Shown: positions 1-9,495, counted from the stretch's first letter. The stretch: 22,624 nucleotides of DNA from Gnetum montanum (GCA_015680685.1 MNCI01008624.1:1-22624); one strand, 5' to 3'. The notes: generated from the sequence alone by a model not told the origin. Numbers and translations: made by a program.

Positions 1-1039
1 AAATTTTTTAGCTAGTGGTTTAGATAGTATCATTCTTGGCAAGTATTTTGGGATTTTTAGATTGCTCTTACTGTTCTTGTTGCCCGATAGAAATTTCAAT
101 TAAAATTTTTCCATATAAGTGCTTGTGTTTAAAAGCCTTGAGAGCATTTTAGTAGTAAATTTCGTTATTGTGCAACGTGTGGGAACTACTATTGGGATTG
201 TTGTAAGAGAGCCTCTGTTTGTAGTCACGCCGTTGAACAATTCAGTAGTCGAGAGGGTTCAGAAAATCTTTGGTATTTTGATGGGACCAGAATAGCTTCT
301 TTTTATCTTTAAAGTGAATTCTCGTGGTATTTCAATCAGAAATTGTCAAGTCTTTTAAAGGTTTTGTTTGAATGCAATCGTTGACATCTATTATCTAGTC
401 AAAATGGAGTCTCGTACGTGGTAGTTCATGCAGCAATTTTTGGTAGTATAGTAGGATTGTCTTGAAGATATTGCTTGTTTGAGCCTTGGAAGTTTGAACA
501 ATTTGTAGATATTGAATTTGGGATAGCTTTACTACGAAGTGTTTACTCGTGCCATTTTACCTTGTTTAAATATTTGAGGTCTACACAAATCTGCTTTCTT
601 TTCTTTCTGCTTATTTCCATTGAATCTTGCTCTATTTCTAGCTTTCTTGTGGAACTATCTCTTTCTCTAGGGAAAATTAGGAGTAGATTGCGGAGTTGTG
701 CTCAAATGTTTTTGCAAAATTTTATTTGTTACAAGTAGGTAGTATAAGGACCGCGTAGACTAGGCAGTTGAACAAAATAGGAAATTTTCAAGAACTCACA
801 GTACTTGGCAAAGTTGGCTGAATCTCTTTAAAGTAAGTCATTTGTAGTTCACACACAATGCAATTGTTACATTTTACACAACCACATGCTGCAACAGCAC
901 ACACACATACTCACATTAACTACTGAGTTTATTTGGAGGTATCTGGGCCTTGGTGTTGCCAGAGACCAGCAGGCACCTAAATCTTGTTCGAGGACACTCG
1001 TTGGCAGTCGCGTCCCAAACGGTCACCAACATTAATATG
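1..1039. other. Unassigned AT-rich left flank
   Basis: I recognise no gene here. The stretch is T-rich on the + strand and holds an uninterrupted 87-codon frame at 475-738 with no family resemblance, probably chance. A short patch at about 935-1030 is richer in GC and CpG than its surroundings (see findings). Homology to element 1 begins near its right end, so this is either older host DNA or an unrelated repeat joined to the truncated element. Confidence 0.5.
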
Positions 1040-2110
1040 TTTACTTTAGTATAGCCCACCAATATGGAATACACATTCCTTAAAAACAAAAAATTGGTAA
1101 TTATCAACGCTAAGCTTGCTCCTCAATAGAAAGAAGAACTACTAATGGTAATAAATAAATGGTTGAAAGCCTTCACTTAGTCATATTGTGAATTAACTGG
1201 AATAAATCCTAGGATATGCCAACATAGAATTTACACTAACCCCTTCATGAAACCTCGAAGAAAATTGCAAAGGTGATTGAACCCTAAGCTGAAGCAAGTA
1301 ATTAAGGAAGAAATCAAACCGCTTCTCAAGGCTAGGTTCATATACCCCATTGCTGATAGAAAATGGGTTAGCCCCTTAGTTATTGTGCCTACAAAGAGAG
1401 GAAAATGGAGGGTGTGCATAGATTTCAGGCTACTAAATATGGCAACATTCAAAGATCACTTTCCATTGCCATTTGTTGATCAAGTCTTAGACACCATCGC
1501 AGAGCATCGCTACTACAGTTTTCTAGATGGATACAATAAATATAATCAAATACAAATAGCCCTAGAAGACCAAGCCAAAACTACATTCACCAATCCTTAG
1601 GGAACATTTGCATACAAATAGATGTTGTTTGGCTTGTGCAATGCCCCTACAACATTTCAACGACTAGTTCTAAGCATCTTCCAATAGCAGATAGAAAATG
1701 GTGTAGAAATATTTATGAATGATTTCTCCACCTATGGAGCAAACTTTGATTAAGCCTTGGACTGATTAAAGTAAGTGTTAAAAAGATGTGTAGAAACCAA
1801 TTTGAGGCTCAACTGGCAGAAAAGCCATTTGATGGTCTAACAGGGTGTAGTACTAGGGCACAAAATCTCACACACAAGGATAGAGGTAGACCCCGAGAAA
1901 ATCAAAATTATCCAAGGAATTACCCGTCAACCAAAAATTGTCAAAGATATTTGATCATTCCTTAGACATACTGGCTACTATAGGAGATTTATTGAGAACT
2001 TTTCAAAGGTTGTCAAACCATTGGTGGAATTAATGAAAAAGGACATACCTTTTGAGTGGACTAGGGAATGTGAATTAGCTTTCCAAACTCTGAAATAGAA
2101 GTTAGTAGAA
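1040..2110 (+). pseudogene. pol: Element 1 pol: connector and reverse transcriptase, broken
   Basis: This would copy element RNA into cDNA in a cytoplasmic particle. The longest open piece (1277-1600) carries WVSPLVIVP, WRVCIDFRLLN, FKDHFPLPFVDQVLDT and YYSFLDGY in the order of plant gypsy RT fingers and palm. Beyond a stop (TAG at 1598-1600) follow FGLCNAPTTFQR and the catalytic box at 1715-1723, which reads MND instead of the usual MDD; loss of the first aspartate should abolish polymerisation. The thumb/connection [12 protein letters not shown] lies at about 1973. Several stops interrupt the frame (TAG, TAA, TGA). Amino-acid similarity to the element 2 copy is obvious throughout. The KDHFPLPF and SIF...VEIFM motifs suggest the OTA lineage. 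Confidence 0.9.
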
Positions 2111-2515
2111 AGACCCATTCTACAAGCTCTTGTTTGGTCCAAACCATTCCATATGATGACTGACGTGTCCAACTATGCTTTAGGAGCCATACTTACATAG
2201 TTAGATGACCAGAAGCATCCTTATTACATCCATTGTGCAAGTAGAAGTATCGCTAGTGCACAACTTAACTACACTACCATAGAGAAAGAATTAATGGTTG
2301 TAGTATTTGCATTAGAAAATTTTAGACACTATGTATTGGGATATAAAGTATATATACATAAATATCATAGTGCAATAAGATTCCTCATGAATAAGTCAAT
2401 GGTAAGCCCTCGTATCATACGATGGCTTGTAATCTTACAAGAGTTTGATCTTATGATGATTGATCGTAAAGGCACCAAGAATGTAGTTGCTAATCATTTA
2501 TCTCAGGTGCAATGA
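2111..2515 (+). pseudogene. pol: Element 1 pol: RNase H domain, broken
   Basis: The domain removes RNA from the RNA/DNA hybrid during reverse transcription. It starts after the RT connection with KPFHMMTDVSNYALGA (first catalytic Asp kept, codon 2162-2164). A frame shift-free piece follows at 2294-2515 with ELMVVVFALENFRHYVLGYK, then IRFLMN, RWLVILQEFDL and IDRKGTKNVVANHLS. The usual TDHSA box reads KYHSA and the usual ADHLS box reads ANHLS, so two of the expected acidic residues are gone. A TAG at about 2200 splits the domain. I see no second archaeal-type RNase H, as found in some Ogre/Tat elements, between RT and integrase. Confidence 0.85.
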
Positions 2516-3947
2516 GACAACAAAGAGGATGAGTATCCAATTTTTAATCATTTTCCTAATGAATTTCTCTTTGCTAGTGTAGTAAATAATCAATCACCCA
2601 CAGAGAAAAACTGGTATAGTAGCATTCTTACCTATCTCCTCACAAGAGTTAAACCTTAAGAAGAAATAACAGTTTCCTCACCGAGCCAAGTACTTTATGG
2701 AGATCAATGGGAAACTTTACAAAGTGTGTCCCGATGGCTTAGTTCAATGATGTGTTCCTGATATAGATCAACTACAAGTTCTCCAAGGTGCTCATGAGGG
2801 TCCTTATGGGGGTCATTACACTGGGAGATGAAAAACCATCAAGATCCTGCTTGCAGGATATCATTGGCCTACATTATTTCAGGACGTCTATCATTTCATC
2901 CAAACTTGTGAGCGTTGTGAATGTGATGGGGGAATGACTGCTAGAATGGAGGGTCCACAACAATGGATCAAACCATTAGAACCCTTTAACATTTGGGGAA
3001 TTGATTTTATGGGGCCAATTACACCAATGTCCAATGGAAAAGTCTATATCATTGTTGTTGTTGATTACCTAATTAAATGAGCATAAGTAGCTACTATTAA
3101 GGATTGTACATCATCTATAGATGCACAATTTTTTCAATAAAAAATCATAAATAGGGTTGGTGTGCCTTGTGCACTTATTTCAAACAATGGTACCCACTTC
3201 ACAGGTGCAACTTTTTAAAAATTAATGCAATGCTTAGAGGTTGAGAATAAATTGACTACACCATACCACCCCCCCAAGCAAACGATCAAGCAGAAGTCAC
3301 CAATAGGGAGATTATGAAGATATTGACAAGAACCATTAGCAAGTTTAGGTGATCCTGGAGCACTAAACTGAATAATGTTCTTTAGACATACCACTCTGCA
3401 TGGAAACTCCCTACAAGCTACTCTTCCTATGAGTTAGTGTATGATAAATTACCAATGCTTCCCATTCAAACTAAGCTCTGTACACTATCCATGACATGTG
3501 ACCTCAACTTTGACCTTGATCTAGCATAGAAACAACAATTAGTAACCCTTAATTTACTAGATGAAAACCGATTAGCTACCGTGTCATCTAACGAATTGCA
3601 CAAGACCTTCAATAAACAACGTCATAACCTAAGAATTAAAAAGTTAAATATCAACCATGAGATAAGGTTCTCTACTAGAATCCCACACATGTGCCACAAC
3701 ATACTAAATTTCAAACACTGTGGAAAGGCCTTATATTATTCCTACAACTTTTCCTTTAGGGGTCATGACAATATACAAACCTGAGAGCCTAGATAAGAAA
3801 ATTTTGGTCAACATGCAACAAACCAAACCTTTCCAGGAACTTAGGACAGCTAGTACACATGCTACCTCTCTTGATGGACAACCATTCTCACTATTTCAGA
3901 TCTCCTCCTTCCAACTTAGTCATGGGGGAGATGGCCACCTATGCTAA
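2516..3947 (+). pseudogene. pol: Element 1 pol: integrase, broken
   Basis: The integrase would insert cDNA into nuclear DNA. After a linker (about 2516-2770) comes an HHCC zinc finger near 2790-2925 (AHEGPYGGH, then TCERCE), then the core: first Asp in WGIDFMGPITPM at about 2995-3025, second acidic position as SNNGTHF (Asp expected; AAC at 3183-3185), and Glu near 3296 in the NRE region, where a small indel at the C-run 3267-3274 shifts the frame. A C-terminal GPF/Y-like stretch (ERPYIIPTTFPLG) starts at about 3722. The protein ends with LSHGGDGHLC and TAA at 3945-3947, the same ending as element 2. Stops lie at about 2830, 3080 and 3140. Confidence 0.87.
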
Positions 3948-3959
3948 CTATTCTAGGCC

Positions 3960-4040
3960 CTCAATTCTTTTTGAATTTTTGTTTTACACATTTTTTGTTT
4001 TACACATTTTTTCAACTTTTCTTATTTTTTTTTTACACCA
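3960..4040 (+). repeat. T-rich tract with TTTTTGTTTTACACA repeats
   Basis: Immediately after the pol stop, TTTTTGTTTTACACA occurs twice in near-tandem at about 3975-4010 and then decays into a T run. Element 2 has the same type of tract at the same place. Confidence 0.7.
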
Positions 4041-4508
4041 TCATTGATGTTTTTACTATTTCTCTATTTTCTTGATTTACTTTTATTCATCATCTAATAA
4101 GTGCTCATGATGGTGGATTGAATTATATCATATTGATTGCTAATGTTTGCCTTTTACCTTTGAATTATGATGCTAATATTAAGGTATGGTTCTTTTGGTA
4201 AAACAAGCAATGAGTCAATGCCGTCCACTCATCCATACAAATCTATGATCTCCTTAGGCTTGGAACTGTATAGTCCCTCCTTTTCTAAGTAAACTTTTAA
4301 TGAATTTGTGGTTGGGCACTTTTCAAACCAAGGAAAGACTCAAAGGATGAAAAGGGTATGACTTTAAGGGGATTTGATGCATTTGTGCTAGCCATTCTCT
4401 TGGGTGCTTTTATGCTTGTTTCTTAGGTTTTCTACCATTCTGACATTGTTCAAAAATCAGGAAGTCGAGTGAATAAAAATAACTCTTTGCATGGTGTGGT
4501 TCTCAAGT

Positions 4509-4549
4509 AAGAAAAAAAAAAGAAAAAGAGAAAAGAAAAGAGAAAAAAA
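4509..4549 (+). repeat. A/G-rich simple repeat
   Basis: Runs of A broken by single G (GAAAA-like units) inside the post-pol region. In element 3 the equivalent place is also A-rich on the sense strand (about 22300-22325). Confidence 0.7.
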
Positions 4550-4719
4550 GTGAGAATTCAAGGCACACCCCTTAGACATAATAAAGTAGCATGGACTACA
4601 AGCACTAGTTATGGAACTGAAAAGACATGTTACCCATGCTTGAAGGTTACCTCTAACTAAGGCCCTTTTTCGCTTCCTACTTCTCCATCTCGCTCTCCTT
4701 GGAATGGTGGTGAATTTTT

Positions 4720-4995
4720 GTGGAAGCATTCTTGTTGCCTCAAGAGGATGGATTGGCCAAGTTTATTGATGCAAGGTCATTGAATGTGGTTGGTTTGAGT
4801 TTGGAATTAGGATGTGTTCTACTCAGTTACCTTAACCATGAAATACACAAGGGGCTTTACATAACCTTGTTCTTGGGATTCCATTCCATTCTCTCCTCTC
4901 CATCTTTCTTTCCATTTTCCACCTCATTGATAGTTTTATCATTAGTTTGTTCTGGGTTGATGCATTATTTTTCTTTGGTGAATTCTTGTGGGTAA
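4720..4995 (+). pseudogene. Candidate accessory ORF remnant in element 1
   Basis: An open 91-codon frame lies in the post-pol region. Its residues (LAKFIDARSLNVVGLSLELG, then HKGLYITLFLGFHSI) align with element 3 residues in one frame (IDAKSLEVVGLRPELE, then HKGLYTTLFLEFHTI), without gaps over about 60 codons. The second half is hydrophobic and could span a membrane. I know no family for it. By eye, substitutions between the two copies over about 40 codons fall roughly 6/7/10 on codon positions 1/2/3. That is little evidence for protein-level selection, so similarity may simply reflect DNA homology. An env-like role would be pure speculation. Confidence 0.3.
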
Positions 4996-5841
4996 GCTCT
5001 TAACTCTTGCTTCCAAATGACATTCCTAGAGCCTATAGACTCTTTGGTTTGTGGGTTTGTCAAGGCATAAAGGGCATGAGCTTGCTTTGGGGAGGACCCA
5101 CTGACATTTCTTTTTGGTGAAATTGTTAACTTCTTTCCCTTAAACATTTCCTACAATCAATCATTTCTTGTTTCATCCCCATTCATGACATCCATTTTAT
5201 TGGTGTTGCCATTGATATTTTTCATCTTTCTTGTTCGTCATGTTTTTCCATATTATAGCTACCGGAGGTTCGCTCTTAGTTGTGGGGCCTTGGCATTAAT
5301 TTTTTAATTTTTTCCATTTTACTAATTGCCTAACCCTTACACCTTGGGTAGTTTCTAGCGATAAATCTCTAAACCAATTTCTACCATAACCACAACTCAG
5401 CTAATGTGCTTCATATCGAGGCAAGGTATCAACTACATTATGGTTTATCTGTCCTTTCTCATTTGTGACTATATTGTGTGTGAAAATGACAATCATAAAA
5501 ATAATGGATTGGGCTTGGAGGAAGCACTCAGGATGGACCAGAACTAGAGCATTTACAAAAGGAGCAAGTCTGGTGGCATGGCTATAGATAAATAACAAAA
5601 GGTGCAATCTTAGCATTGGTGGCAACATGCTTCATTTTCTTTCTCTCTCTTTCTCTACAACCTACCAAATAAAGGCTTAGATGTCATTTATGTACAAGTG
5701 TTCACCACAATGTTGTAATATGCTTATTGATCCGTCACTAGGCATGTTGAGTCTGTCATCCCATTCCACCATCAGTTGTCAATTAGTCAATAATCCCATA
5801 ACTTTCCAATATTTTGTAAGAAATTTGAGGACAAGCTTTCA

Positions 5842-5857
5842 TTCATTCATGGGGGTA
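5842..5857 (+). promoter_or_regulatory. Polypurine tract (plus-strand primer site), element 1
   Basis: TTCATTCATGGGGGTA abuts the 3' LTR start TGATGAG. The core CATGGGGGTA is identical before the 3' LTR of all three elements, which marks it as the plus-strand priming site even though it is not a pure purine run. Confidence 0.75.
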
Positions 5858-5870
5858 TGATGAGAGCAGC

Positions 5871-6033
5871 TACTCTAGAGGTTTATTCTAATTATTAGAG
5901 CATTTACTCTAGTGGTTTATTCTAATTATTAGAGTAGTTACTCTAGTGATTTATTCTAATTATTAGAGTAGTTACTCTAGCAGTTTATTCTAATTATTGG
6001 AGTGGTTACGCTAATTATTAGAGTAGTTGCTCC
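5871..6033 (+). repeat. 34-bp tandem repeat in the U3 of the element 1 LTR
   Basis: Four 34-bp units start at 5871, 5905, 5939 and 5973, followed by a shortened fifth from 6007 that lacks part of the unit. Each carries TACTCTA near its start and TAGAGTA (or a one-base variant) near its end, so each unit is itself an inverted repeat. The array ends just upstream of the TATA box, the usual place of LTR enhancers. Confidence 0.92.
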
Positions 6034-6039
6034 CAAGCC

Positions 6040-6047
6040 TATAAATA
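6040..6047 (+). promoter_or_regulatory. TATA box of element 1 LTR
   Basis: TATAAATA in the context CCTATAAATATAGTGCC, which is nearly identical in both element 2 LTRs at the same relative place. Confidence 0.75.
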
Positions 6048-6214
6048 TAGTGCCTAGGCACACAATTGGAAAGAAGTCTTTTAGCAGTCAAGTAGCCAAA
6101 CTCTTGTAGGCTATTTGAAAGTTAGAGTATTTTCCAAGTGCCTGCAACAGGAGGTCTAAGTGTGGATGGATCTTTATTCGAGCATTGTGTACCTAAGCAC
6201 ACCTTGTGTATGGT

Positions 6215-6220
6215 AATAAA
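6215..6220 (+). terminator. Polyadenylation signal of element 1 LTR
   Basis: AATAAA, about 170 bp after the TATA box. An AATAAA sits at the same place in the other LTRs, followed in each by a conserved CCTTGCAG. Confidence 0.65.
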
Positions 6221-6275
6221 GATAATCTCTTTGATTTATCCTTGCAGCACTTGAGATTTTTTTTCTTACACATTT

Positions 6276-6323
6276 CTTTTATTTTATTTTCTTATGAATT
6301 TATTTTATTTTATTTTATTTTAT
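6276..6323 (+). repeat. (TTTTA)n microsatellite in U5
   Basis: Several TATTT/TTTTA units in the element 1 LTR, absent from the other two LTRs. Confidence 0.8.
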
Positions 6324-6808
6324 GCACTTTACATTTCTATTATTAGCGTAGCAATTCATTTTGATCAATTAAGAAAATCATTAAATTACACAAGCACAAC
6401 CACTTCGAGCATGCATGTAATGCTTAGTAACTTAGTAACAATTAGTGTTTGGTAATCTTAACAGTGTTGCACTAGTTTAGGATGTGTATGACAAGTGGGA
6501 ACAGATGCTAGTGTTAGGATTAGTTAGACTTAGTTAATGAGTAATTAAGTTAAATTAGTCACATAGTTATCTCTCTCCTTCCCTACTAGTGTAGGACAGA
6601 AAAAAATAAAAGCTATAAAAATCATATGCCTTAAGCCTAATTAACCATACAATAGTGACATATAGGTAAGCTTGGGAAGAAAACGATCAACAAACCCATC
6701 CTTGTTTCACAAGGGCACATAAGCACTTAGTCCTTGGAATTCGACCAAATCGTGCGGGAAATGCTCGTATTCGTATGGTTGAGTGTCGGGGTACCTCCCC
6801 GCTCATCA

Positions 6809-7879
6809 GTATTCAAATCATTACTATATCAAACATAATTTTTTGTGTATTATATACTATTAATGAAAACTTTCCTTTCCAACATGTTATAAAAAAGAAA
6901 TTCGTAGAACGCCTTCTTACTCTTTCTTTATTGTGTAGACTTTCATGCCAAAGTCTTTGTTCAAACCTTTATCTTTCCTTCATCTTGTAAATAGGAAACA
7001 ATCTCCAAATTTCCCAAGGCAACATTTTGTGTATTTCTTAATCATAACAAGACTAGTTATGTTCCTTTCATTGGAGTAATATGATCTCCACATGCATATA
7101 CAATATGTAACCAAGGTAGCCTTTCCACCTTACTTTCTTACAGCTTTCCTCTTTCTCTATTTCCACTCAACATTTTTCACATATTCTTGCATTAATTGAT
7201 GAAAAATTCCTTCCTTCATGAGGGATTCCCATTTCTATCTTCTATACAAAATTTCTAGCAACTTTCCTCTCCATTATTTATTTGTGCAAAATTTCTATGT
7301 GTTATCATTCAGTTTGTGAAAAAATAAAATATCCTTTATAAAAGTAGATGGTAGGGGGGAAAATAATAATCACAACTAACAACTTAATGTCTCATGTAGT
7401 CCTATCATTCATATACAAAGTTTCTTGAAAAAATTGAAAGCTACTCTATGACAACCAAATGGCAAAGTATAAAAATAAGAATCATAATCCACATAAAGGA
7501 GCCTCATGACCTATCTAATAACATAAAATATTTTAAATAATTTTGATATTAGTATTATAAATAAAATTATTGACTTAAATAATATTATTTTTCTTACTAT
7601 TTTGATATTTCATTAGTAGAAATGTAGAAGGAATTCATTAAATTTTCTAAAAAGAAAATATAAGAGAAGATAAAATAAGAAGATCATATGTGGCATTATT
7701 TGCTTAGTTAAAAAATCTTTGGAGCAGTATGTCCAACTATATAAATTAGATAAATATAAGTAAAATATTATATATATTTAAATAAAAATCCATCACTAAC
7801 ATGGTTGTGCTTTTCTTGCTTTTATTTATTTGGCCTAAAGAATTTACACTACAAAAATGCAAGTATGTCTAGAGACTAT
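6809..7879. other. AT-rich interelement DNA
   Basis: No gene recognised. The endonuclease N-terminus of the downstream LINE would be expected in about the last 400 bp but I cannot read it. The 71-codon open frame at 6775-6990 straddles the LTR end and is chance. Confidence 0.5.
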
Positions 7880-7884
7880 TATTT

Positions 7885-8270
7885 TTAGCATTTACAAATA
7901 GATATAGCAAATTTAGAATAAAGTGGACTATTTTTATTTATGAATATTTTAATGCTAGAATAGGCTCTCAACAAAAAGAAATTATTCATTGGTAGAGCAA
8001 AAATTATATCATAGATATTAATGTAGATCATTCTTAAATTTAAGACAACAATATTAATACAATGGTATATATTGAAATCGACAAAGGTTCTAGATTTGGT
8101 AATTTGTAATGGTATAACAAAGTTTCCACATTATGCAACATTCACTTTTACAAGACCTCAAGGAAACTTATTTATTGAATGATTTTCTCTTCTATTGAAT
8201 ATATTAAAAATCATGTCATCATTATTTAAAATTTCTCTTACAAATCAATGTATCTTATGAATCAAGTTGT
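7885..8270 (+). pseudogene. LINE endonuclease domain, decayed
   Basis: In the family this domain nicks target DNA to prime reverse transcription. The frame from 7924 reads WTIFIYEYFNARIGSQQKE, matching the GDFNAR(I)G box of AP-type endonucleases with the expected GD replaced by EY; loss of that Asp would inactivate it. After a shift of frame, LDLVICNGITKFPH and ATFTFTRPQGN (about 8090-8170) match the late part of the domain, before the SxxDY box that here is broken by a TGA. Confidence rests on the order and spacing of these motifs. Confidence 0.7.
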
Positions 8271-8385
8271 AGAAAACAGGAAGAAAAAGAATTTTTATTA
8301 AATAAGAATACAAACGAAAACCAAATATAAATATAAATAGCTAGTGTAAAATTAGTGAAATCCTAAAGCACATAAAGCTAATTAC

Positions 8386-8613
8386 TTTGATGATCACAAG
8401 CATAATGCTCAAAAAAATTGCTTTAATGATGAATGTATATAGGCTAAAAGGGACCTCAAAAATAGTTGATAGAAACAAAGAAAAAATTTAGTTAAGCAAT
8501 ATAAACACTTAACCAAGAAAAAGAAGAGAATTTTTATAAAAGAACAACAAAGGAATTTTGTATACATGATTACAAAGGGACCCAAATTTTGTTTGGAAGT
8601 ATTTTCAATGTAA
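8386..8613 (+). pseudogene. LINE linker between endonuclease and RT
   Basis: One frame reads NCFNDECI, AKRDLKN, then NLVKQYKHLTKKKKRIF and KGPKFCLEVFSM, with stops at a few positions. The W-x-D-x-C / A-K / K-rich / DPK-x-F-W pattern is typical of the segment between endonuclease and RT in many LINE ORF2 proteins, where a K-rich helix precedes the RT. Confidence 0.65.
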
Positions 8614-9088
8614 AGTCTCTTCTTCACTTAATATTTATTTTCATGACATTTGTACTTTCTATAATAATCTCTTTTCAAGAGAATATTATTTTAGTTTTTA
8701 TCATGCATCCATCCACTTTTTACTAAAAGAAAATACAAAATAAATAAATATAATGAACTATTTATCATTTGTAAATTATATCACACCTATGATATTGTGT
8801 CAATGATATCACAACTATAATATTGTATCTTCACTTATGATATAGTTAATACGATGTATCTAGACCTGGTAATATTGTTTGCTTAATTACATGATCATTA
8901 TAAGTAATATCTTTACTAAGTTATTTTTCACTATTCTTAAAAAGAAAACTTAGCACTTGGGTAGTAGCTAATACAATTAAAGTAATTTGTCATGTTGGTT
9001 TCAAGTAGCAACATTTCACAATTAACCACATAACTACAATTGGATATTGTATGAAAGCTACAAAAAGACTCATAGAAAATTTTGTATT

Positions 9089-9495
9089 TTCTATGTTAAC
9101 TTTCAAAAATCATATGATTCCGTAACTCATGAATAATTTATGGTTGTACCTAAATAAATTAGATATCCTTATAAAATTAATGGCAACAATATAAAATCTA
9201 TATGAAAAAGCTATCATTCAACTTAAAGACAAGGAATCAATGGATACTTCTAAGTTGTGGAGAAAATTTGAAATGAAGAAAGGATACTCTTTATCCCCAA
9301 CTCTCTTTAGTTTCTTTATTAATGAGTTTTAGGATTGTATACATACAATAAAATATAAGTATGCTATCAAGATAAGATCTCATCTAGTAAATCTACTTCT
9401 TTATGTAGTTGACATCACCTTAATTTCTACCTCTATGAAAAGTATGAAAAACATGTTGTAAATTTTAGAAAATTTTTGTTTCTATTCTAACCTGA
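9089..9495 (+). pseudogene. LINE reverse transcriptase palm, decayed
   Basis: Palm motif A reads FYVNFQKSYDSV from 9089 (catalytic Asp kept). After one frame shift, motif B reads KKGYSLSPTLFSFFINEF from 9276, ending in TAG. Motif C reads NLLLYVVDITLIS from about 9390, where the usual YADD has lost its first Asp (YVVD). A trailing LENFCFYSNLK fits the region after motif C. Fingers, thumb and C-terminal zinc knuckle are not recognisable. Confidence 0.75.

Larger units (their letters stand above)
3948..5857 (+). other. Element 1 post-pol region (between pol and 3' LTR)
   Basis: About 1.9 kb with no long frame but clearly alignable to the same region of elements 2 and 3. Landmarks: a T-rich tract just after pol, an A/G-rich run at 4509-4549 after the shared TTTGCATGGTGTGG, the 15-mer CTAACTAAGGCCCTT at 4653-4667 that is identical in all three elements, a stretch near 5085-5110 (GGGGAGGACCCACTGACATT) shared exactly with element 3, and a decayed copy of the priming motif at about 5268-5288. 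OTA elements often carry extra non-gag-pol ORFs here. A possible remnant is listed separately. Confidence 0.75.
1040..6808 (+). mobile_element. Element 1: 5'-truncated Ty3/gypsy (OTA-type) retrotransposon
   Basis: A decayed LTR retrotransposon with RT, RNase H, integrase, a 1.9-kb post-pol region and a 3' LTR. The left limit is where similarity to the pre-RT connector of element 2 (about 14250-14340) fades, roughly 1030-1050. The right limit is the CTCATCA end of the LTR. No 5' LTR, primer-binding site, gag or protease is in the window, so the element is truncated on its left by deletion or by insertion of other DNA. The spacing from pol stop to 3' LTR (1910 bp) matches element 2 (1920 bp), so the right half is structurally complete. 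The base after the LTR starts GTATT, which would be its target duplication, but the partner copy is missing. Confidence 0.85.
5858..6808 (+). repeat. 3' LTR of element 1 (951 bp)
   Basis: Begins TGATGAG after CATGGGGGTA and ends CTCATCA, a perfect 7-bp terminal inverted repeat with TG...CA ends. U3 holds a 34-bp tandem repeat, then a TATA box, then an AATAAA about 170 bp further on, then a long U5. The last 100 bp (TATGGTTGAGTGT then GGGGTACCTC) resemble the element 3 LTR closely and the element 2 LTR more distantly. Confidence 0.9.

Noticed and set aside
475-738. 87-codon open frame in the left flank
   Set aside because: No family resemblance, biased composition from T-rich DNA, no splice or promoter context; likely chance.
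1231-1452. Minus-strand 73-codon frame
   Set aside because: Antisense shadow of the element 1 RT frame.
3859-4047. Frame with hydrophobic tail after pol, possible env-like protein
   Set aside because: Its hydrophobic tail is encoded by the T-rich repeat tract, and it overlaps the true integrase end in another frame.
4457-4729. Minus-strand 90-codon frame in the post-pol region
   Set aside because: Produced by the A/G-rich run read in antisense; the antisense frame is not evident in elements 2 or 3. Antisense post-pol genes exist in some Tat elements, so it was considered.
5871-6033. CRISPR-like repeat array
   Set aside because: Repeats are directly adjoining with no unique spacers, and lie inside an LTR of a plant retrotransposon.
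8409-8627. Minus-strand 72-codon frame
   Set aside because: Antisense of the LINE linker; the + strand reading has the family motifs.
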